Below are positions 24,395-36,234 of a stretch of 64,000 bases of DNA, in pieces; positions within the stretch are counted from its first letter, which is position 1; every line of letters begins with the position of its first letter. Source of the DNA: Crambe crambe (Eukaryota > Porifera > Demospongiae > Poecilosclerida > Crambeidae); the NCBI GenBank assembly GCA_963924555.1, contig OZ004585.1, forward strand, positions 1,563,488-1,627,487, read 5' to 3'. The notes beneath the pieces are model-generated. The model did not search any database. It had not been told where the DNA came from and saw only the letters and a program-made list of their open reading frames with translations. The position numbers were made by a program, and so were the translations under genes.

Positions 24395-24730
24395 TACGTA
24401 ACTGGGTAACAGGAGGGGAGGGAAGGGGAAAACATACTACCACTGTCATGAAAATGTGGTAACCTATGGAACCCAATGGTAACCAGAGGTAACTGAAGGT
24501 AACTGGGTAAGGGGAAAACCTACTACCACCATCTTGAAAATGTGGTAACCGGAGGTAACTGAAGGTAACTGGGTAACAGGAGGGAAAAACATACTACCAC
24601 CGTCTTGAAAATGTGGTAACCTATGGAACCGGAGGTAACTGGGTAACATGAGGGGGAAACATACTACCACCGTCTTGAAAACATGGTAACCTATGGAACC
24701 AATGGTAACTGGAGGTAACTGAAGGTAATT
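24395..24730. repeat. Minisatellite of 'ggtaactg' and 'tactaccaccgtcttgaaaa' modules
   Basis: About four imperfect units of roughly 80-100 bp, each built from short GGTAACTG-type repeats, a 'gaaaacatactaccacc' module and 'gtggtaacctatggaacc'. The 103-codon minus-strand frame across it is a repeat artefact. Confidence 0.7.
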
Positions 24731-24992
24731 ATGGCATGCAGGGAAAACGGCAGCACTTAGAATCACACTGAGCATTTATTGGGTTATGGAAGAGACGGAA
24801 ACAGTCACAAGACATTGGGTACTTCTGTTGCTCTCCAAGCAGCAGCAACAACTCTTCCAGTTGGTTAGTTATGGCTGCATATTCAGGTAACATCACAATC
24901 AATTCCATAAATAACCCCCCATATCTAGCCACTACTGTATACTTCATTCCTATAGCTGTACTTAATGCATTCTTTCATTACATGTATCTAAC

Positions 24993-25970
24993 ATGGGCCC
25001 ACGAGTGCCAAGGAAAGATCCTGGACACTCACCAGTCAATCTGGCATAGCCAGCCCCGAGCACCAAAGGCACGAGGGTCTGGTGACACGTAATACCTGGA
25101 CTTGTTCGGGGCCAGGGGGGCAGGAATTCATGTGTCACAATGACGCATTACACGCGCAGTGGGCAGAACCGCAGGAATATCTCTCCTAGATAGAAAAGTA
25201 TCCCACTTCAACCCCAATTGTACCCCAATCTAACAGCAGTTCTGTTGGCAGCATCTTTCAGTGTTGTTGCAGAGCATGTGGATTGCAAGCGCTTTTAAAT
25301 GACGTCATCCAGTGGTGCGTGACGTCATTTCATGTCACTAAACGCCATAATACGTCACATAATGATATTCATTCATTCAGCAGATTTCTTGCTAAATGAA
25401 CAAGTCAAAGTATTATGTGTCACCAGACCCTTGCGCCTTTGGCGCTCAGGGGCTGGCTACGCCAGATTACAGTCAATTAGTGGAAGTTATTCTGTAGTCA
25501 GCCAAATGCTCTATGTGAAAGGGGGAGCAGTGTGATCAAGTGATATCAAAGCTCTCACCTGTTAAATCTGCTCAGAAATCCTACGAGAACCGATTCAAAT
25601 TATCACATGTGGATGTCGTTTTTGCGATGCATGCTGACAAAGCTGAATCCAAGGTACATAACCTCATTGGTTACTAGAATTTACTGGGTTAATTTATAGG
25701 AGTGTCTATGACTCAGCATTGGAGACTTTTAGCTAGTTGTCCTATTGATGAAGAAACCTTCACTCAAAATGAAGTAATTATTGTACACAAAGTATTGCAT
25801 ATTGTGTTTGTAATATGCATGAAGATCTGCTAATGCTTTAAAATGCTACGTCTACATCTTGTTTTTCCTGGCAGACTTATACTTCATTCCAATTACCTTT
25901 CTAACCTTTCTATTTTTGTAGATCTGTAAGGACAAGGGCTGCATGAAGGAGATAGAACACTGCCATGGAA
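24993..25970 (+). pseudogene. TRAF-like pseudogene (exons 1-3 of a 36634-type gene)
   Basis: Exon 1 starts at ATG 24993 (gggcccacgagtgcc), is cut by an inserted element (25040-25466) and resumes to 25653. It carries in-frame stops, including the TGA at 'gcagtgTGAtca' and 'acctgtTAA', and lacks the 'atggaagga' segment. Exon 2 (25700-25773) and an internally deleted exon 3 (25922-25970) follow with recognisable splice sites. The rest of the gene is absent. It is part of the segmental duplication shared with 34-37.5 kb. Confidence 0.8.
25040..25466. mobile_element. 427-bp element inserted in the TRAF pseudogene exon
   Basis: Ends TCTGGCATAGCCAGCCCC and its near-complement GGGGCTGGCTACGCCAGA, with terminal inverted repeats of about 50 bp that include 'gtctggtgacac'. 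An 'agtcaa(t)' word lies on both sides, so there is a likely target duplication with one indel. Superfamily not determined. Confidence 0.7.
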
Positions 25971-26054
25971 GTGAGTGAGGTTTCATATTATAGATAGTGC
26001 ATGTAATGGACACTGCCAAAGAGTGACTTCTAAAATTGCCGTTTTCATCTGGTC

Positions 26055-26088
<34 letters not shown>

Positions 26089-26671
26089 TAACTTATTTCA
26101 GAAATGGTTCATTCAAATGCTATAATTTTTATGCCACACTACTCAAAATTGACTGCGCTATAATCCTTTACCTTTAACTCGACATGTTCAATAATAGCAC
26201 GTCATTTTCCAACTTGCTAGCTTTCATGGAAGACATTTTTATGCCCCACCTCGTACACATGATTCTCAGACCTTGACCTCACAACTGACTAGCGAATCTG
26301 TCATCTCTTGATGTTGGTCTCTCAATGCTCAGAGCGTAAACCCTAGGCACCAGTCTGGTTATGAATCAAGCCTTGATGCAGCAGTATAGCTATCGGGTAC
26401 ATATCAGTAAAGGCCTTAAAAAATTATATACAAAATTAGGTCAATGGCAATCTTAATATAAACTGTATAGTCCTTCCAGATCAGATGCATTTCGGCTCAT
26501 ACAATATTATGATGAAACCTCCAATGAACTATGCAGGATCAGAGCATCCAGTTGCCTATAATAAAATAGTAGAGCATTACATCAAAAAAGATGATGAACA
26601 AGTAGCTAAAGGAATTTAAATAAAAAAGAAAAGTAGGAATGGCTGTGTGTGGTTCAAAAAAGTTCAGCAAC

Positions 26672-26829
26672 AAGAGAGTGAACTTCAGTCAAGTAACCCC
26701 TTACCCATCACCAACTACGAGCTACTTCACTTCCTTTATAATATCATCTCATCTTGGCCTGCAGTCATGGGAGTGAAGTAGCTCGTAGTTGGTGATGGGT
26801 AAGGGGTTACTTGACTGAAGTTCACTCTC
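26672..26829. mobile_element. Foldback MITE with ~60-bp arms
   Basis: Left arm 26672-26733 ('gagagtgaacttcagtcaag' to 'gctacttcact') is almost perfectly complementary to 26770-26829, with a 36-bp loop. Flanks show no certain target duplication. Confidence 0.65.
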
Positions 26830-27789
26830 TTATTGCTGATTTTTTTTGACAGTCATCCTTTTTATTTAGGATAATTTTTTTCTCTCTACTTGTTTCTGCA
26901 TCCTCGACCAAATATAGCTCAACACTTCTGCTGATAAATAATCTATGGCCTATGCTATTGGAGAACTATACATACTCAAGAAACTTCTGTCCCTGCATAC
27001 ACATAGAAGAATGAACTCGTGCATTTATGCATACATAAAACCATAAAGAGAGAGAGAAAAAAACAAAAAAACATTTCTGTGAAATGAAAAAAAAATAAAT
27101 AAATAAATAAAATAGTTGCTCAAAAAAGTAAGGAAACAAGGGTAGGGATGAAGGATGGAAATGGGATCAATCTTTGTTCTGTATATCCAGCCAACAACCC
27201 CTACATATATGTCAGGTAGCTTCAGATTATAGTGCAGTAATGTTTTAATAGAGGTAAAATTTGTTGGCAATTCTTTAACCAACTTATAACTTTAGAGTGT
27301 TTCAATGCAGGGTACACATCCAAAATTTCTAATACTGCACGCATGTAATCAGCTTAGATGGGGTTAATTTCCCCATCCATGAAGTATGTGGTAGAGCACT
27401 GTATAGATCACGATTTGTCCCTCCTAGCATCAAAACTGCACTCCCTGTGAGTAAAAATCTGATTTCCAGCATTGTGGAGAGTATAGCTATGTGGTCTTTT
27501 TATGAAATCTGTCACAGGGGCACAATATTACCTCATTAACAAGTCTGTGGTCACCAAATCTTGTCACAGCCTTTCTACTCACCCAATCTACCCATGACAA
27601 CAATATCATTATTGTGTGTTAACCCATTAAGGTCTCCGAAATAACATGCAGATGTAGCCCCACCCCCTCTTTGGATAGCTTGAGTGTGCATGTCTGTGTT
27701 TGCATGCAGGCCAAGTTGAGGTAACTAATGTTGCAAATATAAAGTGCAGGCATGCTCAGTAACCTGAGCACTTGACTTCTATATATGCC

Positions 27790-28380
27790 CTTCTCTTTTT
27801 CATCTGGTCCTTCTCTGTGATTCTGTGATTCTAATTTGATTCTGTCACAGGTGTCAACTCTAATTACGTACATGCAGTATACAGAAACTCTCTTACTGCT
27901 GGTATAGTGTGGTCTCCCTAATTAGAGTCTGGTGCCTACAATAGACCCTGGTCCTTCTCTTTTTCATTTGGTCCTTCTCTGTGATTCTAATTTGATTCCA
28001 TCATAGGGATCAACTCTGTATAGATATTCTCAAGAGTGTCTTAGCAGTGTGGTCTTCCTAATTAGAGCAGTCTGGTGCCCACAATAGAGCCCGGTCCTTC
28101 TCTTCTTCATCCAGTCCTTCTCAATTTGATTCCATCACAGGATAGAGTGTCTCAGTAGTGTGGTCTCCCTAGAGCAGTCTGGTGCCCACAATAGACCCTG
28201 GTCCTTCTCCTTTTCATTTGGTCCTTCTCTATCATTATGATTCTAAATGCAGTACAGAGAGTGCTTCAGTGGCGATCTCCCTACTTAGAGCATGTGGTCT
28301 GGTGCTTAAAATAGAATTTCTCATATCACTCATTTTATCCAGTCAGTCCTTCACCCAATGACATCCTTCTTGGTCCTTCT
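27790..28380. repeat. Degenerate 'ggtccttctctttttcat' tandem repeat
   Basis: At least four units of about 110-170 bp sharing 'ctggtccttctc', 'ttcatttggtccttctctg', 'taatttgattcc(a)tca' and 'tgtggtctccctaattagag'. Non-coding. Confidence 0.6.
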
Positions 28381-28689
28381 TCAGTCCATGTAGTATAGCT
28401 ACACAGCTATAGTATTATCTATTCATAGTAGCAGTGATTTTGATCTCGTGAAATATCTTGAGTCTCACCATGACATTATTTCTAGCTGGTCCTTCTACCG
28501 TTTTTGCTATAGATGTAGATCATCGTCACAGGGTCGTCACATGATCGCACGTGTAGCAGTGTGTGTACGTCTACAAGTGTCTAGCTAGCTCTCTTGTTCA
28601 AAAAGTGGCTCACTTTCAGTGAGCCTCTCTAACTATAGGAATACTAGCTTGCTCGCTGTGACTCAAGTGTTGCACATTGCCCTAGTTAT

Positions 28690-29110
28690 GTGGAATGGGT
28701 ATACTTGTCTCTCATTCAGTGAGCTTACTTTGTAGAAAGGTGTTTGATTTATATACTTGTCTTTGTAGGAGAGGGTGTGTTTGTGGAGTAGTGGGTATAC
28801 CTGTCTCCTTTAGTGAGCTTAGGAGGATGGTGTTTGATTATACTTGTCTCTCCTTCAGTGAGCCTCACCAGCTTACTTTGTACGAGAGGGTGTGTTTATG
28901 GAGTGAGTATACTTGTCTCTCCTAGTGAGCTACTTTGTAGAAGGTGCTCGTCTCTCCTTCACCAGTTTACTTTGTAGGAGAGGGTGTGTTTGTGGAGTGG
29001 GTATACTTGTCTCTCCTTCAGTGAGCTACTTTGTAGGAGGGGGTGTGTTTATGCTCGTCTCTCCTTCAGTGAGTCTCACCAGCTTACTTTTAGGAGTCTT
29101 ATTAAAGCCA
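28690..29110. repeat. Degenerate 'tacttgtctctccttcagtg' tandem repeat
   Basis: Roughly six units of 50-80 bp combining 'gtatacttgtctctccttca', 'gtgagc', 'tactttgtaggag' and 'agggtgtgtttgtggagt'. The two plus-strand ORFs of 76 and 67 codons are repeat translations. Confidence 0.65.
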
Positions 29111-29769
29111 ACCTAATTTTGGAAGGGAGTGAGTTGTCTCTCCTTCAGTGAACCTTGCTAGCTTAGTGTTCTTGTTGTTTTTCATATAACTTATTCAGTG
29201 ACTACTATAGATAGCTTAATGTGAGTCTTACCAGCTGACTTTCATTTTCCCTTGGTTGCACCAACTGATTTGCGTGTATCAAGCATTTTATTCTCTCTAT
29301 CCCAGGTATTCATCGATTAATAGACTGTGATAAAGTGGTTATGATTATCTGCAAGCAGACATTTACAGCTAACATCAATCATTACTTTCAGTTCAAATAA
29401 TTATTAATAATGATTATCATGACATTGTAATTAACTATCAGAGTTTTCATCCTTTAGTCGATCCTGACTGCCAGATGGACTTACCCATACAGTACTATAA
29501 GTGTGTCCTAAATAGAAAACAATAAGGTGTATCACTTATATACCTAGCTACACACCATTTAATCATAGCTTACTCCTTGGAAGATGCAACATACACATTT
29601 ATTTTGCACCCTTGCCTATTATACACCTTTTGGATACAATATACACTTGTAAGTATCTACACTCACACCTCATTTTTTACAGTGTATCTATAGCTTTTAG
29701 AGGTAATAAATACAAAGTAGTCTAACTACTTCTAGTGCTGTTAAATTATGTAAGTGGCTGTTTTAGCCT

Positions 29770-31022
29770 GGGGGGGGGGGGGGGGGGGGTCGGGGTCGGG
29801 GTCGGACATCCTCAATTGCACTTTTTATTTACATAGACTTTGAATGCATTTTTTGAAGGTGCTATTTCTTGAGCTTTTTATGTTTTGAGCGTGGACTTAG
29901 ATAAATCTAACAGGCAGATATCTGAAAAGCAATCGTGTTTTGGAGATTTAGAAAAGATTTAGCAACTAGCCAGTGTCTAGGTAAATTATCAAGCTGGAGA
30001 AACAGAATTATATCCCAAAAATTCTTTGCCACATGTCTATTCTTGTGAAGCTTGCACATTGAAAGGATGTCTAGTTACATATCGATGAGTCATAACCTGA
30101 GAGTCAGCTTGTTCGCTGAATGAGGTGCTTGGTCCATAGAGATGTTGGGTGATGTTATCAAGTGCCTTTTTCATACATAAAGACACTTTTATGAGGACAT
30201 GTTCTGCTTCTCTCCAGCTACGGTAACTTAGCACACCATACCATAAATAGAAGAAATAGGTGTGTTTCGCAAATTAACTTATTGTCATGGAGATGAGGCC
30301 CACACTAGCAAAATGCACTAGTGCCTATGTATTTTATAAGCCAATCCACTCCTTAGCTAAGCCAGAATTTAGTAAGCAACAAAAACTGTGAGCAAATCAC
30401 AGTCACTAGTAGTTTCCAACCACAGTTAACATTATAGTGCCCAGATCAAAGCAAGAATATATAAAGCTTATTTATCAGTAATCAGCCTTGATAATTGCAA
30501 TTGTGTATAATTAGCCTACACATCATAGAATCGATACTTCTACCATAGCAACATTTCAGTATGCCTATAGCCATGGTACAAGTAAGTTATCAAGTACGTA
30601 CCTCCATTTTACACAAGTGACTCTCAATGTGTAGCACAAAGACCTACACCTCAACTTACCTCTTCTATTGGCAGTTTTCTGTATAAGCTCACAAATCTTT
30701 TCAGCAGTGTATGTATCTCCTCCTAAACAAACCTTTAAAAGGTTCTCATACGTTGCACCCGCTTTGGCCTTTCCCTTCCAAACAATTAAAACCTGTTTCC
30801 TGCAAGATATTAATTATAGTTGGCAATTTGTAATGTAATCACATGCTTACAACCAAAATTACATACCAAGTAGAAATAATAATAAATTATAATAAAAATT
30901 GAATATTCTCCCTAGACATAATGAAATTCTGCTAACCTCTCAATGATAGGTTGGGTGGGATCACTTCTGCCCACTTTCTTGATGTCTGAAATTTCAGTTT
31001 CTGTAAGACCCAGTGCGACACA
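29770..31022 (-). pseudogene. Partial copy of the Death-domain gene of 54.4-55.9 kb
   Basis: Exon 2 (30799-30660, 46 codons) is fully open: KQVLIVWKGKAKAGATYENL, then LKVCLGGDTYTAEKICELIQ, ending at a canonical GTAAGT donor in phase 1. Exon 1 keeps only its last ~85 bases (31022-30937: EISDIKKVGRSDPTQPIIER) with the same donor. The N-terminal half is replaced by DNA resembling the 56.1-56.3 kb satellite in opposite orientation. The downstream flank, including the poly(G) at 29770-29789 and 'tgaatgcattttttgaa', matches 54160-54300. Without a first half it is probably a pseudogene, though a new first exon cannot be excluded. Confidence 0.75.
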
Positions 31023-31920
31023 CCCACATTTTATAATTATTACCAGAAGGACCAAGTGGCACTTAAATTAGAGGCATTTTAATTTGAGTGGCACTTAAAT
31101 TTAGAGTGGCACTTTAATTAGCTTGGCACTGTAAATGGGATGAATAACTGAACTATACTAGAACAGTCCAGTTGCTAGCTAGCTCTTCAAAGCTTACTTC
31201 TCTAAAGTTCTTTCCAAATCTGAGTGTAATTTTTAAGCAGTGCGCATGTGTAGTAGTCAGTTTACGGATGATGCCCATGATAATTAATTTTCATAAGATT
31301 CCCTAAAACCGCAGCCAACAGCAAACAGTTGTTAGTTAAAGAATAAAGTCTCCCCTAACTGTACTTTCAAGTATAATTCAATTAGTACCATAGACTCAGC
31401 CCACTTTCTTTGAAGTTTTTATAAACAAATCCTGCATTTAGAATACTGGTATAACAAATTTGTGCTTACTATACTGAAATCCAGCGGTATAGCTAATTAC
31501 ATAGTGTGATTCTTTAATTCTGATCAGAATAGTAAGTATGTTACTAAGATCTGGCATGATGTACATGAATCTGTAAGTGATCTGAAACAGAAAAGCGTGT
31601 GAAGATTTCAAAGATAAACTTGAATGCTGAGTTCATTAAGAAACGGAAAGCAGATGATCCAGTGCCTAATAAACGTGTATCTTGGGAAGAAACCGTGGAC
31701 AAACATAGCCTGGGAAGCGAGCTCGTGTTTCTGGCCACTCGCATGAGTCAAAACGTGCTATCAGAATCGGAATTTCAAGAACTTCAGCCAGCATTCAAGT
31801 TTATCTTTGAAATCTTCACATGCTTTTCTGTTTCAGATCACTTACAGATCACTTACAGTATACTAAATGCAGGGCAGGCAGATCAGAATTTCAAGAATTT
31901 CAGCCAGCATTCAAGTTTAT
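31023..31920. repeat. Repeat-rich stretch: satellite remnant, MITE copy, small inverted repeat
   Basis: 31040-31130 has 'gtggcacttaaattagag' satellite-like words. 31145-31320 is a copy of the GGAATCTTGCA MITE lacking its left end. 31570-31625 and 31795-31850 form an inverted repeat of about 55 bp ('gatctgaaacagaaaagc'). A 108-codon ORF (31599-31925) includes 'KADDPVPNKRVSWEETVDKH', seen also at 32400 and, altered, at 14150. The origin of that coding fragment is not recognised. Confidence 0.5.
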
Positions 31921-33350
31921 GCTGAGTGTGCATTCTGGCGCATGCTCAACTTTGAGCCTTGAAAAATCTCATCGGAGAAGGTGAATGGTATGCTAATAGG
32001 TTAGAACTATACTAGAACAGTCACTAGCTAGCTCTTCAAAGCTTACTTCTCTAAAGTTCTTTCCAAATCTGAGTGTAATTTCGCAGTATGCATGCCGTAG
32101 TAGTCGGTATACGGAAGACACGCATGATGATTAATTTTTGCAAGATTCCCTAAAACCGCAGCCAACAGCGTTAATTACAGAGTCTCCCCTAACTGTACTT
32201 TTAATTAGTACCATAGACTCAGCCCACTTTCTTTGAAGTTTCTATAAACAAACAGGGTGGCCAGCAGTATAATTACGTAGTACAATTCTTTAATTCTGAT
32301 CAGAAGAGCAAGTATGTTACTAAGATCTGGCATGATGTACATGAATCTGTAAGTGATCTGAAACAGAAAAGCATGTGAAGATTTCAAAGATAAACTTGAC
32401 AGAAAGCAGATGATCCAGTGCCTAATAAACGTGTATCTTGGGAAGAAACCGTGGACAAACATAGCCTGGGAAGTGAGCTCGTGTTTCTGGCCACTCACAA
32501 AAAATAAAAAGGTTGCATGAGTCAAAGCATGCTATCAGAATCGGAATTTCAAGAACAGAAAAAATGCACTACTTAACGTCAAGGAAATCTAAATTAAAAT
32601 TAACAAAAATTAACTGGCTGCCTATACATGTACCTAGATTTAGCCTTGCAAACCAGAAGTCTTAAAACCACAGTTGATACAAACCTGAGTCACAGTGTAC
32701 ATAAACCTGGCTTGGTCTAAAGGCTCTAGCATAGAGGAAACTATCTCAGCAAAGGTAAGACCCTGGTGAACCATTCTCCACCTTAAATTCAAATTTGGTG
32801 CCTAGGTTCAAGACTGCTTTGTAATGTAAACTGTAGTTTTGGGTCAGCACAACCACAGCCTAAAACATACCAGGATTCCACTCCAAAGGCCCCCCTCCCC
32901 CCCCCCCCCCCCCCCCCCCCCCCCTTGAGGTGGTTTTGTGGCTGGATGTGGTACAAGCCACAACTGAAACATAATCACGGTAACCCAACTACAAGCATGG
33001 AGAGAGGGAGAGATTACTCTCCTCCTTCAATTAAAACACACCTCCCATGGATTTAAGTTCAGCTTCTCTCCACACTTGTAAACAACCACCAGCTCCCTGA
33101 TATCCCTTTGGCAACTTCGATCGTTGAAAAACTAAAGAAGGGGAAAGAAATGAAACATAGAGCTAGTAGAAGAATCACTTGGGACTTACCCCTTGCTTAG
33201 AAGTAGGGTCAACATTTTCACCACAAGATGGACACTTAAAAGATCTGGACATTTAAAAATAACATTAATGTCAATACAGTGTGGAACAGAAATCACTTCT
33301 TCACTTACAAAAATCAGAGACAAACTATACTTAATACTAGCATGAAAATT
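31920..33350. repeat. Segmental duplication, copy 2 (partner 13680-15210)
   Basis: Contains the MITE copy (31918-32150), the 'DPVPNKRVSW' fragment at about 32405, a poly(C) tract at 32897-32924, and orphan TRAF exons (33042-33244). Order and orientation match copy 1. Confidence 0.7.
33042..33244 (-). pseudogene. Orphan copies of TRAF-like exons 2 and 3
   Basis: Exon 2 copy 33244-33190 (55 nt, SFKCPSCGENVDPTSKQG) and exon 3 copy 33131-33042 (90 nt, FFNDRSCQRDIRELVVVYKC) keep frames and splice sites. In exon 3 the first zinc-binding Cys of the TRAF finger (VCKC in the intact gene) is Tyr (VYKC). Neither the RING first exon nor coiled-coil or MATH exons are nearby, so this is a stranded duplicate. 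Confidence 0.75.
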
Positions 33351-33412
33351 GAAGACAACAAGGAGATGTTCATACTAGAATTAACTGTCCCCTTCACAAC
33401 TCACTGGGATCC

Positions 33413-33708
33413 ATGAAGAAGGCCCACAACCTCAAGAGTAACAAATATGAACTTCTTCTAAGTGACTTAGAGGCCCAAGGTTATGCTCCTAAGTTTCTGG
33501 TAATGGAAATTGGGGCTCTTTGGGCCACCACCAACCTGGAACTATGTCCTGCTTACACAAACTATTCCCTTCAATCAAAAAAGATGCATTCAAATCATTG
33601 CTGGATGCTTCAGGGAAAATAGCCATCTCCACCTCCCAGCGTATTTTTATGGCTAGGAGAGAAGTAGCTTGGAATGCCTCTCAACCCCTCCTTAATCTTA
33701 CTTGTTAA
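33413..33708 (+). mobile_element. Retroelement reverse-transcriptase tail fragment (probably LINE-type)
   Basis: Peptides KYELLLSDLEAQGYAPKFLV followed by MEIGAL, and KLFPSIKKDAFKSLLDASGK, resemble the region after the reverse transcriptase in non-LTR elements (a 'KY..L..DLE..GY......EIG' pattern). Only about 300 bp remain and the fragment is degraded. The class assignment is tentative. Confidence 0.4.
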
Positions 33709-35618
33709 TTCATTAACTTTGGTACTATAATTCATTTATTTCATTAATTTTAGCCCTTGCCAAGACCATTCATCAAACAATGGAACCTTATCACCCTAGG
33801 GTCATTTTAAACTGTGGCAAAACTATCTGGCTACACAAGTTGATGAGCCCATTCTTGGTCGATTTAGATACTCTACACTTTTTCATAGTATTTTCAAAAA
33901 ATTTCTTAATTATCCGAAAAGTGAAGTTTTACAATAATTATTATGACATGATTACAATTATGCGATGACGCATAAATTAACCAGACATCAACACAAGTCA
34001 TGCCTCTCAGTGATATGCACCATTTCATTTTTGCAGTATCTATATTTCAGAAGCCGGCCATATAGCTAGCTGCATGCTCACTATAGCTAATAGCTAACTG
34101 AATTTTAGCATGCCACTGTGCTATAGTTAGCTTTCATTATTAAATTTGGATGCTATAGGTTTAGCACAGAAGGGCAAGCGAAGCAACACAGCTTGCTTTT
34201 GTGAAAACTTAAATGTTGCATTGTGGAGTTGCATGCCCTCTTCTCGTAGAGTCTATAAGGCCTTGATACGCTTCTCTTTGTTCATGCAGCACACTCTGAA
34301 TAATTATAATCTCTGCCTTTTTTGTCCAGCCTTATTCTTTTTTCTCTATCTCTCTTTCATTTCTTCTGGACTTGGCATCCTAGCTCAGACTCTTGCTTAT
34401 TGTTTTCTTTTTTGCTGTGTGCAGTTTTGGAGCAGTGTTCATTCGCTTCACTTTCAATCATTAGCTATTTTGCGCATGCACAGTATTTACCCTCGCTATC
34501 CAGTTTGTACACCATAGAGAGGGGCTTGCTTCGCTCGCAATTATATACAGTATAGCTATATCTAGAAAAAATTTTTTGGAATTATCGACATGCTTAAAAT
34601 CAATACAGTTTGGGGGGGAGGGGAGCTTCCTTTCTACACCTCTATATAGCAGTGCACTCTGCTACAGGTCTGGCATGGAGTCATTTATGGGCATAGAGTC
34701 ATTTGTGAGCATGCTATAATATTATACCTTTAACTTCATGGTGTTATTAGCCAAACTCACAGGGATTTATCATCTTGGTACTTAGAGCTAACTTACAGTA
34801 TTACCTGGATAAATTAATGTAGCTAGCTAGCTATAATCTTTCTCAGGCCCACAGTTTTTAATAGCATTAGCAAACTGGATTCACACACTCATCATTGCCT
34901 TATAAGTTGTATATCTACGTGGAAATAGCTAAAATTAACATGGCAGTAGCTATACCATATTATTAATTATATTGTGGATCTGACTATGATGTTACATACG
35001 TAGTATATATAGTGGATCTGACTATATAGTTGGATGTTACATATAGTTACATATTGCTAGATCAATGGATCCGACTAGAGCTGTAGTTCGCTATAAATGT
35101 TACATAATAGCAGCAATACCAGTACAGTAGCTATAATGTCAGTAATTATTAATCCAATGGTATGGTGATATAGCTATAGCTACTAAACAGACTTATTACA
35201 ATAATTATTGCTAGCTTTATTATTCATAAAAGTCATTCAAACATGTAGTTAGCTACTAAGTTACTATTATGAATTAGCTACGTATAATATGTTAGGAGTC
35301 ATTACCGTGATTCTCTGAGTAAAGCATGAAGATAACAGAAAACACTAGCCTCGTACCCAGGCTCAAAATAATATGCGGGAATTTAGCAAACACGTTGTAC
35401 GCCAACTGAGTACGTACCATACAGCATAGTAGCGATTAGCTATGTGACGTGACTAATCTTTAAATTCCCCAAAATATATGTAGCTAGTTAGGTGTATTTT
35501 CAATTATGACTGTAGTAGCGAGATCTAATACGGGTCATTACTAGACTAGCAGTAATAGCTATTTTAAAAAAATGCATTTATTCATTCTTTCATTACAGTG
35601 AACTATATCTATCTAAAT
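33709..35618. other. Segmental duplication copy 2, left part
   Basis: From about 33985 this parallels 22540-24100 (shared words 'gtgatatgcaccatttcatt', 'aaactggattcacac', 'tcattaccgtgattct'). No gene is supported. ORFs at 34146-34555 have no domain. A GCCTCGTACCCAGGC MITE fragment lies at 35347. Confidence 0.5.
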
Positions 35619-35841
35619 ATGGGCCCACGAGTGCCAAGGAAAGATCCTGGACTGTCACCAGTCAATAGTGGAGGTTATTCTGTAGTCAGCCAAACGCTCT
35701 ATGTCAAAGGGGGAGCAGTGTGATCAAGTGATATTGAAGCTCTCACCTGTGGAATCTGTTTGAAAATCCTACGAGAATCAATTCAACTTATCACATGTGG
35801 ATGCTGTTTTTGCAATACATGCATGGAAGGACTGACAAAGC
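35619..35841 (+). pseudogene. Extra copy of TRAF-like exon 1
   Basis: Begins ATGGGCCCACGAGTGCCAAG as in the intact gene at 36634 and continues to 'ggactgacaaag', where it runs into an A-rich then poly(G) tract (35842-35905) instead of the splice donor. It has the same premature TGA ('gcagtgTGAtca') as the pseudogene at 24993, where the intact gene has CGA. The acceptor-like 'cattacag' before it is kept. Confidence 0.8.
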
Positions 35842-35938
35842 AAAAAAAAAAAAGAAAAAGAAAAAAAAAGAAACTATTAATAGCTTCGGGGGGGGGGGGG
35901 GGGGGTCTAATTTGTTTGTTTATTTCTGATCATTCGCA

Positions 35939-35959
35939 CTGATGATGAGTAGTCGAAAC
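35939..35959 (+). other. Hammerhead-like core motif (CTGATGA...GAAAC)
   Basis: CTGATGA at 35939-35945 and GAAAC at 35955-35959, with a short GA/TC-closed spacer. Upstream GCACT can pair with AGTGC about 55 bases downstream, directly after a GTC. This order fits a hammerhead ribozyme, but stem II is very weak. Such motifs occur in the terminal repeats of Penelope-like elements. Confidence 0.25.
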
Positions 35960-36234
35960 GTTTGTGTTTAAAAATATTTGACTAGTGAATATACAATGAT
36001 GTCTAGTGCAATTCCTAGTCACACAGGACTTTACAAAGCAATTTAATAGCTTATTGTAACAATGTCGTGGCAAAAATTAATTAATATTTACTTAGACGTC
36101 TATAGCTATCAATCGCTTTAATATTATGGTCCAAGATCCATCTTTCATTGACGCCAGAAACTTATAGCTATTCAAGTGTCTTCACCAACTGATATGACGA
36201 CCGTGCGCGCGCCTCTTATTTGACGCGCGTGCTT

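Larger units (their letters stand above)
25971..29769. other. Gene-poor stretch with simple and degenerate repeats
   Basis: Contains (CAT)n at 26058-26086, a foldback at 26672-26829, the dispersed repeat 27112-27243, a 'ggtccttctct' repeat field (about 27790-28380) and a 'gtgtgtttgtggagtgg' repeat field (28690-29110). No ORF here has a recognisable domain or paired splice sites. Confidence 0.5.

Noticed and set aside
24464-24947. Minus-strand ORFs of 103 and 72 codons
   Set aside because: The first is a translation of the 'ggtaactg' minisatellite; the second has no domain or splice support.
34146-34555. ORFs of 123 and 77 codons
   Set aside because: Hydrophobic but overlapping in different frames, without splice sites, and lying in duplicated non-coding DNA where the partner copy is not open.
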